From a virus, in IMG/VR virus record IMGVR_UViG_3300028597_000016, positions 1-54,333 of that record: a DNA stretch of 54,333 nt; one strand, 5' to 3'. The notes beneath the pieces were generated by a model. The model worked only from the letters and a program-made list of their open reading frames with translations. It was not told the origin of the DNA and made no database searches. This document shows positions 6,584-13,687 of the stretch, piece by piece; position 1 is the first letter of the stretch, and the number at the start of each line of letters is the position of its first letter. The translations under genes and the position numbers were made by a program.

Positions 6584-6874
6584 GTGAGCATCGACCGGCG
6601 GGAGTTCCAACGGCTCTGTGAGCTGGCCAAGGCCAATGGCTGGCGGGTGGAACTCACGCAACACCAGAACGGGAAGCTGCGCAAGGTCGTCAAGGGTAGT
6701 CACGTGCACTCGGTGTTCTTCCCTCCCGACCCTGCGCAGCATCCGGTCCCTGTGGCCATCACCACCAGCCCGACCGCGCGCCGGAACGTCTACGCCGGAC
6801 TCCGTAGGGCAGGGTTGGAGCCCGATCCGTGCCGTCAACAACGACGCGCTGCCAAGCAGCGCAGACAGGAGTGA
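6584..6874 (+). CDS. Small basic protein (96 aa)
   Basis: GTG start 3 bp after the previous stop. The fold looks alpha-beta-beta-beta-alpha: FQRLCELAKANGWRVELTQ, then KVVKGSHVHSVFFP, then a helix NVYAGLRRAGL. The G-S-H step and basic tail recall HicA-type dsRNA-binding-fold proteins, but no HicB partner is adjacent, so the resemblance is weak. Ends with a basic Arg/Gln-rich tail. Confidence 0.65.
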   Translation: MSIDRREFQRLCELAKANGWRVELTQHQNGKLRKVVKGSHVHSVFFPPDPAQHPVPVAITTSPTARRNVYAGLRRAGLEPDPCRQQRRAAKQRRQE

Positions 6875-6875
6875 C

Positions 6876-7049
6876 ATGAAGTGGCCCTTTAGGCGCAGTG
6901 GCGAAGGACTCGAACGGCTCAAGGCAGTGGAGCAGGAGATCGAAGAGAAGCGACGGAAACTGAATGAGAACAAGGGAAAAGGTCCGGAACGCACCCGCCC
7001 GATCGAACAAGAGATTGCCGACCTGAAGAAACGTCTAAAGGGCGAGTAG
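6876..7049 (+). CDS. Small coiled-coil protein (57 aa)
   Basis: ATG 6876 starts one base after the upstream stop. A basic N-terminus (MKWPFRR) is followed by two charged heptad-like helices (LERLKAVEQEIEEKRRKL; PIEQEIADLKKRLKG) with a short linker, so a helical hairpin or dimeric coiled coil is expected. Function unknown. It precedes tRNA-like DNA. Confidence 0.6.
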   Translation: MKWPFRRSGEGLERLKAVEQEIEEKRRKLNENKGKGPERTRPIEQEIADLKKRLKGE

Positions 7050-7058
7050 CCCCCACTG

Positions 7059-7167
7059 GGAGATCCCGGGCACCAGGGAACGCTGTAGGGGGTCCCGCAG
7101 CGTGGTGAACGGCCGGGCGCGCTCTTGGGAAGGGGCACGCGGGGAGGTTCGACTCCTCCCATCTCCA
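7059..7167 (+). tRNA. tRNA-like element (109 nt), irregular middle
   Basis: GGAGAT (7059-7064) pairs with ATCTCC (7161-7166), with A7167 as discriminator. The T arm GGAGG-TTCGACT-CCTCC (7143-7159) is canonical. Between them CGCTG/CAGCG forms a 5-bp stem with a 12-nt loop, and TGGTGAAC (7103-7110) resembles the positions 8-15 segment of leucine-type tRNAs but lies in the wrong place. No standard cloverleaf can be drawn and no anticodon assigned. The rest of the 175-bp gap 7050-7224 holds one further small hairpin (GCACGG/CCGTGC, near 7172-7188). Confidence 0.35.
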
Positions 7168-7224
7168 CGCCGCACGGCCCACCCGTGCAGCAGAGAACCC
7201 ACACCACAGAAAGGCACTGCCACC

Positions 7225-8865
7225 ATGGCACGAATTAACTTCTTCGACGCCGACCAGGCCGCTGACCAGGTCGTCGACGAGCACTCCCACCGCTCCACCC
7301 AGGTCACCCAGGTCGACGCCGAGCGCGCCGCGTTGCTGGCCACACTGGACAAGCTGGGCGGGCTGTCGACCAACACCGACGACAAGCTCGTCTACCAGGG
7401 CGACCGGTTCGTCTTCCCGAGCCGGTACAAGGACAACATCCCGGGGATCTACAACTACCTCAAGGAGTACGAGCGGGCGCAGAACGCCCAGACCAGCTTC
7501 GTTCGCTACTTCCCGGCCCGCCCGAACGACGGTGCCGCCGCGATGGAGCGTGCGATGCGGCTGCTCTTCGGCTCGACCGGCGCGGGCGTCCCGACGTTCA
7601 CCATGTTCGGCGCCAACCCGCCGCAGCGTAAGGACGTCAAGGTCAGCCTGACCGAGACCATCTCCGTTCCGTGGGGCCAGATCTCGTTCGAGCCGCTGGA
7701 GGCCGTGTTCGAGACGCACGCCACCAACAACGAGGACGGGCAGTACGTCTTCGCGCTCTCGGTCACCGCACCGAAGCGGCAGGAGAAGCGCATCCGTGCG
7801 TTCTTCGACCTGATCGACCGCGAGATCGCGCTGAACTCGATCTACCGGGGCAAGGCCATCTCCGTCAACGGCGGAGGCACCTCCGAGCCCAAGTTCATCG
7901 ACCTGTCCGGTGTGGACCCGAACCGCGTGATCTACGCGGCCGACGTCTACCGCCTGCTCACCGCAGGGCTGTGGGCGCCGATCAAGTACGCCGAAAAGCT
8001 CAAGGCACAGGGCCAGTCCCTCTCGACCACGACCCTGCTCGAAGGACCGTTCGGCACCGGCAAGTCGCTGGCCGGTTACCTGACCGCCCAGATCGCGGTC
8101 GCGCACGGCTGGACCTACATCCACGTCGAGCCCGGCGAGCCGATCGAGAAGGCGCTGGAGCTGGCCCGCCAGTACGGCCCGGCTGTGGTCTGGATCGAGG
8201 ACGTCGACATCGTCGCCGGGGGTAACCAGGACCGCAAGCGTGTGGTCAAGGTGCTCGAAGCCCTCGACGGCGTGACCACCAAGGTGGACGGCGGGCTGAT
8301 CGTCGGGATGACGACCAACCACGTCAACTCCCTCGACGCCGCCGTGCTCCGGCCCGGCCGCATCGACACCATCGTGCACGTCGCGGAGCCGGACCGCCCG
8401 GCGTTCGAGGGGATCATCAAGGCCACCCTGCCGGGTGACCAGTCGGCGAAGCTCGACTTCGACGAGCTGTGGGAGTCCATGGGCTCGACCTACGTGGTCG
8501 AGGACGGGGTGTCCACGGTGGAGACCTCGGGCATGCTGCCCGCGTTCATCGTCGGCGCCGTCAAGGACAGCGTGCGATTCGCGCTCTCCCGCTCCGGTGG
8601 CGAGGACCCGACCGTGACCACGGTGGACATCCTCGACGCCGCCCGCTCCCTGCGCCGGACGTTCGACCTCCAGCAGGCCAGCCTCAACGCCCCGAAGCCG
8701 GTCGACCCGGTGGGTGTGGCTCTGGAGACCGCCGTCGAGCGCGTGATGGAGCGTGCCGTGCCGGTGGACGCCGTCGACGGCCAGCTCCGCTACGGGTCGG
8801 CCTTCTCCTTCAAGGCTGCGAACAACGACCACGTGATCCGCAAGCAGAAGCACGCCCAGCAGTAA
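7225..8865 (+). CDS. AAA+ ATPase (546 aa)
   Basis: ATG 7225 follows AGAAAGG with a 12-bp spacer; upstream in-frame starts lie in the tRNA-like element and are rejected. The N-terminal 240 residues are not recognised. The AAA+ module has Walker A GPFGTGKS (G274-S281), Walker B VVWIEDVD (E325, D326, an ED rather than DE order), sensor-1 MTTNHVN and the second-region-of-homology sequence LDAAVLRPGRID with its arginine finger. A helical lid follows. This is the FtsH/p97/BCS1-like clade of protein remodellers, but there is no protease domain. The next gene encodes an SPFH membrane protein, the usual partner of membrane AAA+ enzymes. Confidence 0.9.
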   Translation: MARINFFDADQAADQVVDEHSHRSTQVTQVDAERAALLATLDKLGGLSTNTDDKLVYQGDRFVFPSRYKDNIPGIYNYLKEYERAQNAQTSFVRYFPARPNDGAAAMERAMRLLFGSTGAGVPTFTMFGANPPQRKDVKVSLTETISVPWGQISFEPLEAVFETHATNNEDGQYVFALSVTAPKRQEKRIRAFFDLIDREIALNSIYRGKAISVNGGGTSEPKFIDLSGVDPNRVIYAADVYRLLTAGLWAPIKYAEKLKAQGQSLSTTTLLEGPFGTGKSLAGYLTAQIAVAHGWTYIHVEPGEPIEKALELARQYGPAVVWIEDVDIVAGGNQDRKRVVKVLEALDGVTTKVDGGLIVGMTTNHVNSLDAAVLRPGRIDTIVHVAEPDRPAFEGIIKATLPGDQSAKLDFDELWESMGSTYVVEDGVSTVETSGMLPAFIVGAVKDSVRFALSRSGGEDPTVTTVDILDAARSLRRTFDLQQASLNAPKPVDPVGVALETAVERVMERAVPVDAVDGQLRYGSAFSFKAANNDHVIRKQKHAQQ

Positions 8866-8873
8866 CCTGAACC

Positions 8874-8903
8874 GCCCCGCCGGGAGTAGGCACCCGGCGG
8901 GGC
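8874..8903 (+). terminator. 11-bp perfect GC hairpin after AAA+ gene
   Basis: GCCCCGCCGGG (8874-8884) and CCCGGCGGGGC (8893-8903) are perfectly complementary with an 8-nt loop AGTAGGCA. It lies 8 bp after the AAA+ stop codon and 4 bp before the next tRNA-like element. There is no U-run. The GTAGGCAC octamer here recurs in two other hairpins (4766, 16331). Confidence 0.6.
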
Positions 8904-8907
8904 ACCT

Positions 8908-9011
8908 GGGGGTGAATGCCGGAGAGCGCGAAAGCAGGTTCGACTCCTGCGTCCAGACGGTGCCTGGTGAACCGAGACGTCACGCGGCGGGTTCGACTCC
9001 CGCCACCCCCA
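8908..9011 (+). tRNA. Type II-like tRNA element, possible Ser(CGA)
   Basis: GGGGGTG (8908-8914) pairs perfectly with CACCCCC (9004-9010), with A9011 next. The T arm is GCGGG-TTCGACT-CCCGC (8987-9003). A second 5-bp stem with 7-nt loop, GCAGG-TTCGACT-CCTGC (8934-8950), sits where the anticodon arm belongs and would give anticodon CGA, but its loop is identical to the T loop and lacks a purine at 37. The TGCCGGAG D region suits a serine tRNA. The variable region is about 36 nt, roughly twice the normal type II length. Possibly two fused tRNA remnants. Confidence 0.4.
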
Positions 9012-9039
9012 CGCTCTGCCACACCCAGAAGGAGAACCC

Positions 9040-9969
9040 ATGGTTGCACTTTTCATTCTCACGCTCCTGATCCTTGGAGCCGTGATCGCCTTCGCCTGTA
9101 TGAAGGCGGCGCGAGACCCTGATGCCCGCTCCGTTGCCCGGTTGACGGGAGTGATCCTCTCGGTCCTTTCGGTCGTCACGCTGGCGCTGGCCAGCTTCAC
9201 GCACACGAAGTCCAACGAGATCAGCATCAACCACAACTTCGGCACATACCAGGGGACGACCGGGCCGGGCATCACGTTCGTCGGCCCGTTCACCCAGTCG
9301 GAGAAGTTCACCACCCGGATTCAGACCCACAAGGTCAAGAAGCACAAGGTCACGCTGAAGGCCGAGAAGGAAGGTGCGTCCGGCGCGCCCGCCACGGTCT
9401 GGTACACGATCCGGTACCACATCGACGGGACCAAGCACGCCGAGAAGATGTGGCGGCAGTACCGCAACTTCGAGAAGGTCACGGACGATCTGGTCGTGCC
9501 CGAGTCGAAGACGACCGCCAACGAGGTGTTCGGCGCGTACACCCCCGCCGAGTCCCAGGCGGGCGGCAACCGGCGGGCGCAGGGCAACAAGCTGCGCGAC
9601 GGGCTGAACAAGGCTCTGGATGACGACGGCATCGTGATCGACTCCGTCAGCGTCACGACGGTGGACCTCCCGCAGGACGTCGAGGCTCGCCTCTCCGCCG
9701 TGCAGAAGGCCGCTGCCGACGCGCAGAAGAAGGAGATCGACGCGAAGTCCCGCCAGGCGCAGGCCGCGATCGACGCCCAGACCCGCTTGGACACCGCCAA
9801 GAAGGACAAGGCGACGGCTGCTGAGCAGGCCGCTGCCGACCGGTTCCGCAAGAGCACGGTCACCCGCGAGACCCTGGTCCAGGAGTGCTTGCGCCTGGCC
9901 GAGAAGTTGAACCAGCCGCTGAACTGCAACTACTACATGACCAACCAGTACGCGCCTGTTCCGCGATGA
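9040..9969 (+). CDS. SPFH/band-7 (prohibitin-like) membrane protein (309 aa)
   Basis: AAGGAGAACCC precedes ATG 9040. Two hydrophobic segments (about residues 2-21 and 32-50) anchor the protein. A band-7/SPFH domain follows (about 55-200), with the typical FGTYQGTTGPGITFVGPF entry and the VDLPQDVEARL turn. An alanine-rich coiled coil comes next (about 205-280, AAADAQKKEIDAKSRQAQ type), then a short tail. Family members form large membrane rings and often regulate AAA+ proteases, as HflKC does FtsH. Here the neighbour is an AAA+ ATPase without protease, so the pair may remodel host membrane proteins or organise a membrane site. Confidence 0.88.
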   Translation: MVALFILTLLILGAVIAFACMKAARDPDARSVARLTGVILSVLSVVTLALASFTHTKSNEISINHNFGTYQGTTGPGITFVGPFTQSEKFTTRIQTHKVKKHKVTLKAEKEGASGAPATVWYTIRYHIDGTKHAEKMWRQYRNFEKVTDDLVVPESKTTANEVFGAYTPAESQAGGNRRAQGNKLRDGLNKALDDDGIVIDSVSVTTVDLPQDVEARLSAVQKAAADAQKKEIDAKSRQAQAAIDAQTRLDTAKKDKATAAEQAAADRFRKSTVTRETLVQECLRLAEKLNQPLNCNYYMTNQYAPVPR

Positions 9970-10039
9970 TGGACCGGTCGTCCCTGCCTCTTCCCCGTTG
10001 TGGTGACGGGCGAGCATCAGGGGGCAGGGGCGACCCCAA

Positions 10040-10111
10040 GGAGGTGTCCGGGCATAGCAGACCGATCGGTTGCTGGCCGGATCTGATGGAGTTCGAGTCT
10101 CCTCACCTCCA
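10040..10111 (+). tRNA. 72-nt tRNA-like gene, possible GCU anticodon
   Basis: GGAGGTG (10040-10046) pairs perfectly with CACCTCC (10104-10110), with A10111 and CC next. GGAG-TTCGAGT-CTCC (T arm) has a T-T mismatch at its base. The length is near canonical. A central stem GATCGG/CC(G)GATC with a one-base bulge encloses loop TTGCTGG, which would present GCU (Ser, AGC), although a serine tRNA should have a long variable arm. The D arm is only three pairs and lacks the GG of normal D loops. Confidence 0.4.
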
Positions 10112-10265
10112 CCGGCTCCCGCCGAGTGAGTAGATAGTGACTCGGTAGTGCCCCCTTGACTAAGGGGCGCGGCCAGGCCGACGGGTCTGGTGTCCGTCCA
10201 CACTGACCAGGGCAACTCGGACTGGAGCGGCAAGTGGACGTCCGGAGGGCAGCCGTACTCCGGGT
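10112..10265. other. Non-coding segment with several hairpins
   Basis: No gene is supported here. Visible stems are CCGAGT/ACTCGG (10122-10145), CCCCTT-GACT-AAGGGG (about 10152-10167), GTCCAC/GTGGAC (about 10195-10239) and CCGGAG/CTCCGG (about 10241-10262). Together with the tRNA-like genes on each side this makes a 429-bp RNA-rich gap (9970-10398). A promoter for the next gene run could lie here, but none is clear. Confidence 0.4.
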
Positions 10266-10365
10266 GCGCATGGTGGAACGGCACTATCCCCAGGCATCGC
10301 CCCCGTGGACCAGGGATCCGATGTCGAGTAGAGGGATCCTCGTTCGAGGCGAGGCATGCGTACCA
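10266..10365 (+). tRNA. Leucine-type tRNA-like gene with encoded CCA
   Basis: GCGCATG (10266-10272) pairs with CATGCGT (10355-10361); pairing can extend outward to 10 bp (GGTGCGCATG/CATGCGTACC). ACCA follows, so the CCA end is encoded. The T arm CCTCG-TTCGAGG-CGAGG (10338-10354) is perfect. TGGTGGAACGGCA (10271-10283) matches the positions 8-21 segment of many leucine tRNAs. The expected anticodon stem ATCCC/GGGAT (10286-10290, 10313-10317) encloses a 22-nt loop rather than 7, and partly competes with the D stem. No anticodon assigned. Confidence 0.45.
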
Positions 10366-10398
10366 CCCCTTCCCGTACCACACCGAAGAGGAGAAACG

Positions 10399-10710
10399 AT
10401 GAAGTTCCTGACCATTCAGCAGGGCCGGTACACCGACGGCCAGCTCCCCTACCCGCTCCACGCCAACGAAGACGGCTTCATCGGCCAGCAGGGCTTGTGG
10501 GACGGCAAGCTGTACAAGATCGTCGGCGCCCAGGACGCGGTCGACATCCAGCGGATCGACACGTACTGGCGTGAGATCTGGAAGAACCCCGAGCAGGCCG
10601 TCGGCAAGTTCCTGGTGACGGCCGACGTGGACGGCAACCTGTCGAGCTGGGAGTCCCCGGTCGAGTCGGTTCGTCCGCAGGAACTCGACGAATCCTTCAT
10701 GGAGGCGTGA
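10399..10710 (+). CDS. Hypothetical protein (103 aa)
   Basis: GAAGAGGAGAAACG precedes ATG 10399. The sequence looks globular, with aromatic-rich beta segments (KFLTIQQGRYTDGQLPYPLH) and an acidic C-terminus. It starts a tightly overlapped run of four small genes leading to the ParB-like gene. Function unknown. Confidence 0.75.
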   Translation: MKFLTIQQGRYTDGQLPYPLHANEDGFIGQQGLWDGKLYKIVGAQDAVDIQRIDTYWREIWKNPEQAVGKFLVTADVDGNLSSWESPVESVRPQELDESFMEA

Positions 10711-11120
10711 TGACCGAAATTTACGCAGATCTCGGAGGCGAGGTGAATGCGGCGCTCAAGGAGCGCATCTTGAGCTTGGAAGTAGGCCACAACACGGCGG
10801 TGTGGGTGCGCCTAGGTCCGCCGGTCGGCACCATCACGATGCCCGACGGCCAGGAAGGCGAGCTGATCGGCGCGTACGGCGAGCACATCGGCTGGGTCGT
10901 CCCCGGGACCGTGGTGGAACGCCAGGGCAGCGGCTTCGGCAACGCGACCACACGCCGCTACTACTTCCGCGCCGTGGTGGAGGACGGGGAGCGCAAGGTA
11001 CTGGTCAGCGGCCAGGTCCACAGCGTGATCGGCCTGGCCTACGTGAAACGCCTGGTAGACCGGGCGGACCCGAAGGCCAAGGACGCCCCGCGCGACAATT
11101 ACAGCGGGAGGTACCGATGA
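10710..11120 (+). CDS. Hypothetical beta-rich protein (136 aa)
   Basis: TGATG overlap gives ATG 10710. After a short helix, residues about 25-110 are predicted mostly beta strand with many Gly and Val (AVWVRLGPPVGTITMPDGQE; HIGWVVPGTVVERQG), like a small barrel. The C-terminus is basic. No known family. Confidence 0.7.
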   Translation: MTEIYADLGGEVNAALKERILSLEVGHNTAVWVRLGPPVGTITMPDGQEGELIGAYGEHIGWVVPGTVVERQGSGFGNATTRRYYFRAVVEDGERKVLVSGQVHSVIGLAYVKRLVDRADPKAKDAPRDNYSGRYR

Positions 11121-11293
11121 CCTGGTACGTCTACCGTGAGGTCGAGCACGTCCCGGACGAATACGAGGCGTCCGACTGCGGCCACGATCACGAACATCGT
11201 GCCTTCGCACGTATCTGTGCCAGGAGGTGGGCGAGGGATCAGCTTCGTCACCGTCTGCCCCACAGCCTGCGGTTCGATGTCAGGAACCGCTGA
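11117..11293 (+). CDS. Small His/Cys-containing protein (58 aa)
   Basis: ATGA overlap with the upstream stop. The middle segment DCGHDHEHRAFARICARRW puts Cys and several His close together, so metal binding is possible. The C-terminus is basic. It ends in a TGATG overlap with the next gene. Function unknown. Confidence 0.6.
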   Translation: MTWYVYREVEHVPDEYEASDCGHDHEHRAFARICARRWARDQLRHRLPHSLRFDVRNR

Positions 11294-11625
11294 TGCCCTA
11301 CGTCGGCTTCCACCCCGATATCGATCCCGGCTACGAACGTGCCCGAAAGGGCGGCAAGAAGATGCGTGGCCGGGCCATCGAGGTCATTCCGAATCAGTCG
11401 ATGTTGCAGCGTATTAGCAACGTCTACGGTGAGTACCTGGCACACGGCCGGTACTTGATCGGATCGTGGGAAGACACTCCGGCCGACATGCTCAATCCGC
11501 CCCCGCCCGACAAGGTGACTGCCTACGGGTGGTCAACGCACAAACCACTGGTAGTGTACTACCTGACTGCCTGGCCGACTCAGCCACAGCCGTGGCCGGA
11601 TACCGGCCCACCCCCGAGAATGTGA
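11293..11625 (+). CDS. Hypothetical protein (110 aa)
   Basis: TGATG overlap sets the start. A basic N-terminal stretch (RARKGGKKMRGRAI) is followed by an aromatic, proline-rich C-terminal half (PPPPDKVTAYGW; PTQPQPWPD). No motif recognised. It lies 6 bp before the ParB-like gene. Confidence 0.65.
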   Translation: MPYVGFHPDIDPGYERARKGGKKMRGRAIEVIPNQSMLQRISNVYGEYLAHGRYLIGSWEDTPADMLNPPPPDKVTAYGWSTHKPLVVYYLTAWPTQPQPWPDTGPPPRM

Positions 11626-11631
11626 GAACCC

Positions 11632-12552
11632 ATGACCAGTCCACGCATCAAATACGAGACGCGATGGATCACCCCTGACAGCGCCAAGGAGTACTTGGAG
11701 CTTCAGGTTGCCAACCGCTCGCTCGTCTGGGGCGTCGTCCGCAACTACGCCCGGGACATGCTGTCTGGAGACTGGCTCCAGAACGGCGAGAACATCAAGA
11801 TCAACCCCGACGGGTTCATGCTCGACGGGCAGCACCGCATGCAGGCCGTCATCCTGGCCGGGAAGATGTACGCCGACAACCCGGATGAATACGACGAGCC
11901 TTTCGAAGGCATGTTCTTCGAGTTCGCGCTCAACATCCCGGACGACGCCCGACAGTCCATGGACATCGGCAAGAAGCGCACTCTCGCCGACGAGATGGCC
12001 TTCGAAGGTGCCGAGAACTCGGGGCGTGTGGCTCCGATCGTGAGCTGGCACATGGCCTACCTGAATGGCAACTACACCAACGCTGGCGGCAGCTCCTACC
12101 GGCCGACTCAGGCCAAGGCGCTGGAGTTCTGGCGGGGGAACAAGAGCCAGTACTACACGACCATGCTGCGTGGTTATGACGCGACGCGGCAGGGTCTGGG
12201 CTCGACGGCGTCGATGGGTACGGCCTACCACATCCTGCGCAACAAGTTCGGCGACGAGATCGCCGACCGGTTCTGGGATCTACTGGTGACCGGCGCCAAC
12301 ATGCAGGTCGGACACCCGATCCTGCTGCTGCGCAACGTGTTGCTCCGGAAGAAGTTCAACCGGAAGACGACGTTCGCCCTGATCTTCAAGACTTGGAACT
12401 CCTGGATCGACGGCCGGACGCTGAAGGACGCGCCGTACTTCAAGACCGAGGTCACCAACAAGAACTTCCCGTTCCCCCGTGACCCTGCCGACAAGAAGGT
12501 GCCCAACCCCGACTTCGCCGACCAGGGCATCGAGCAGGAGGACGAGGAATGA
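11632..12552 (+). CDS. ParB-like/DGQHR domain protein (306 aa)
   Basis: GAGAACCC leads to ATG 11632. Residues about 12-80 form a ParB/Srx-type domain: WITPDSAKEYLELQ, YARDMLSGDW, NGENIKINPDGFMLDGQHRM. The DGQHR box is the family signature, seen in ParB nuclease-like and DndB-like phage proteins. A mainly helical C-terminal region follows (residues about 120-260). Such phage proteins are usually annotated as ParB-like nucleases; neither DNA cleavage nor partition can be shown from sequence. Overlaps the next gene by 4 bp. Confidence 0.8.
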   Translation: MTSPRIKYETRWITPDSAKEYLELQVANRSLVWGVVRNYARDMLSGDWLQNGENIKINPDGFMLDGQHRMQAVILAGKMYADNPDEYDEPFEGMFFEFALNIPDDARQSMDIGKKRTLADEMAFEGAENSGRVAPIVSWHMAYLNGNYTNAGGSSYRPTQAKALEFWRGNKSQYYTTMLRGYDATRQGLGSTASMGTAYHILRNKFGDEIADRFWDLLVTGANMQVGHPILLLRNVLLRKKFNRKTTFALIFKTWNSWIDGRTLKDAPYFKTEVTNKNFPFPRDPADKKVPNPDFADQGIEQEDEE

Positions 12553-12755
12553 GGTTCATCGGCTTCGGCGTGATGGAGCAGAACACGGTCACGGTCAACC
12601 TGACCCAGGAGGAGTGCGACCTGTTGGCCGATGGCATGCGAGATGGCTCCGCTGACTATCCGATCGAGTCGGAAGATGTCAGCATCTCCGGCCAGTTGAG
12701 CCAGGGCTTCCGGGCGCTCCACACGATCCTGGAGCTGAACAAGCAGGGGCACTGA
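12549..12755 (+). CDS. Hypothetical small protein, paralogue of 25982-26194 (68 aa)
   Basis: ATGA-type overlap with the ParB-like gene. The plan VTVNLTQEECDLLADGM, linker, LSQGFRALHTILELN matches the product at 25982-26194 (VTIDLNKREMDVLEAGL, linker, VTQFKALRVLLKAH) in order and spacing. A beta strand is followed by two helices. The stop codon leads directly into structured element copy 3. Confidence 0.7.
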   Translation: MRFIGFGVMEQNTVTVNLTQEECDLLADGMRDGSADYPIESEDVSISGQLSQGFRALHTILELNKQGH

Positions 12756-12814
12756 CCGGCCGGGCGCTCACGCCATAACGCACCCTGTGGTATCTCTGTG
12801 CGTGAGCGCCTGGC
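12754..12814 (+). repeat. Structured intergenic element, copy 3
   Basis: GACCGGCCGGGCGCTCA at the stop codon is a diverged version of the 17-mer in copies 1 and 2. GGCGCTCACGC (12763-12773) pairs perfectly with GCGTGAGCGCC (12800-12810), the loop carries GCACCCTGT as in copy 2, and GAGCG-CCTGG-CGCTC (12804-12818 region) echoes the short hairpin of the other copies. It overlaps the doubtful start of the next ORF. Confidence 0.55.
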
Positions 12815-12998
12815 GCTCTCCCTGCTCGACCACGACACGATCGGCTTTGCTGTGCCTACCCCACCCGACTGGGTGCGGGAGGTCTTCCGCGACATCTACG
12901 ACGCGGTCGCTCCCGCCCCGATGCTGGCCCTTCCCTGGATCGGTTCAGTACTGCTCCTGATCCCTGCCATCGCGGAGCCCATCTACGTATTCACCTAG
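12798..12998 (+). CDS. Possible small membrane protein (66 aa)
   Basis: The frame has one strong hydrophobic segment near the C-terminus (APMLALPWIGSVLLLIPAIAE) and an amphipathic helix before it (PDWVREVFRDIYDAV). The GTG start at 12798 lies inside the inverted repeat of the structured element and has no clear ribosome-binding site, so the true start may be further in. Gene likely, start uncertain. Confidence 0.45.
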   Translation: MRERLALSLLDHDTIGFAVPTPPDWVREVFRDIYDAVAPAPMLALPWIGSVLLLIPAIAEPIYVFT

Positions 12999-13006
12999 GA
13001 GAACCC

Positions 13007-13225
13007 ATGCCACAACGGACCTGGTTCGACATCGACGGCGAACAGCCGGTCACGTTGCAGGATCTGATCCGAGCGCTGAAGGCGCTTGCGGACGACCAGA
13101 GCGACCTGAACCGTCCGGTCGAGATCCGCGTGCTCGACCAAAAGTTCACCAAGGGCTACGTCATTAAAGCCGTCTACCAGCAGTGGGGCACCAACGTGAT
13201 CGTGGTGGAGGAGCCCGATGAGTGA
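13007..13225 (+). CDS. Hypothetical protein (72 aa)
   Basis: AGGAGAACCC precedes ATG 13007. The sequence suggests a small alpha/beta domain: a helix LQDLIRALKALADDQ, then strands VEIRVLD and TNVIVVEE. It overlaps the next gene by 8 bp. Function unknown. Confidence 0.7.
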   Translation: MPQRTWFDIDGEQPVTLQDLIRALKALADDQSDLNRPVEIRVLDQKFTKGYVIKAVYQQWGTNVIVVEEPDE

Positions 13226-13406
13226 GTGCGAACAGCCGGTCACCAAGTGGCGCATGTGCAACGGCCCGGCCGGACACGAAGGCGAGCACGCCAACCCTTG
13301 GTACGACGAGGACGCGGAGTACCGCGAAGAGGTCGCACGCGAGATGGCCGAGTACCTCGGCGAAGACCCGTTCGCCGACACGATCGAGGAGCGTCTACTG
13401 CCATGA
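13218..13406 (+). CDS. Small Cys-containing protein (62 aa)
   Basis: Starts inside the upstream gene. The N-terminus has C4, C13 and two His (MSECEQPVTKWRMC, HEGEH), a possible zinc knuckle of the type CEQP...C...GH...H common in short actinophage proteins. The C-terminal half is a very acidic helix. Ends in an ATGA overlap. Confidence 0.65.
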   Translation: MSECEQPVTKWRMCNGPAGHEGEHANPWYDEDAEYREEVAREMAEYLGEDPFADTIEERLLP

Positions 13407-13687
13407 ACCCCCAGGAAGAGGGCCAACGCTGGCCGGAGCATTTCAAGTTCCGCCATCCGCAACGAGTCGGCCGTCGAGATGCGATCGAAGAGTTCCTGGA
13501 GTGGCTGGACGAGCACGGCTACGTGCTCGCCAAGAAGGACCAGTACGACGCCGACTACGTCCCGATTCCCACCCACGAGGAGATCTACCTCGTCGTCGAG
13601 TCGCTCGGTCTGGATCCCGTCAAGTACCGCGAAGAGGAAGCGGACATGATCCGGTACGCCACCGACTACTTCAAGAACCGAACCTAA
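13403..13687 (+). CDS. Hypothetical protein (94 aa)
   Basis: ATGA overlap sets ATG 13403. The protein is helical and charged, with IEEFLEWLDEHGYVLAKKD followed by EEIYLVVESLGLDPVKY, and an acidic C-terminus. No catalytic motif is visible. Part of the coupled run 13007-13687. Confidence 0.7.
   Translation: MNPQEEGQRWPEHFKFRHPQRVGRRDAIEEFLEWLDEHGYVLAKKDQYDADYVPIPTHEEIYLVVESLGLDPVKYREEEADMIRYATDYFKNRT

Noticed and set aside
6584-6874. HicA-type toxin
   Set aside because: The G-S-H step and fold guess are suggestive, but no HicB antitoxin gene is adjacent and the catalytic His context is not clearly matched.
6919-8853. A 644-codon open frame on the minus strand
   Set aside because: It is antisense to the AAA+ ATPase, whose motifs are unmistakable; composition is typical of a reverse-strand shadow.
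10327-10340. GGATCC direct repeats as a mobile-element footprint
   Set aside because: The two GGATCC sites (10314 and 10334 region) fall in pairing regions of the tRNA-like element; no transposase or longer terminal repeat is present.
10190-10402. A 70-codon frame between tRNA-like elements (with WNGT and DWSGKW motifs)
   Set aside because: It crosses a tRNA-like gene and several hairpins, has no ribosome-binding site, and overlaps the leader of the next gene.
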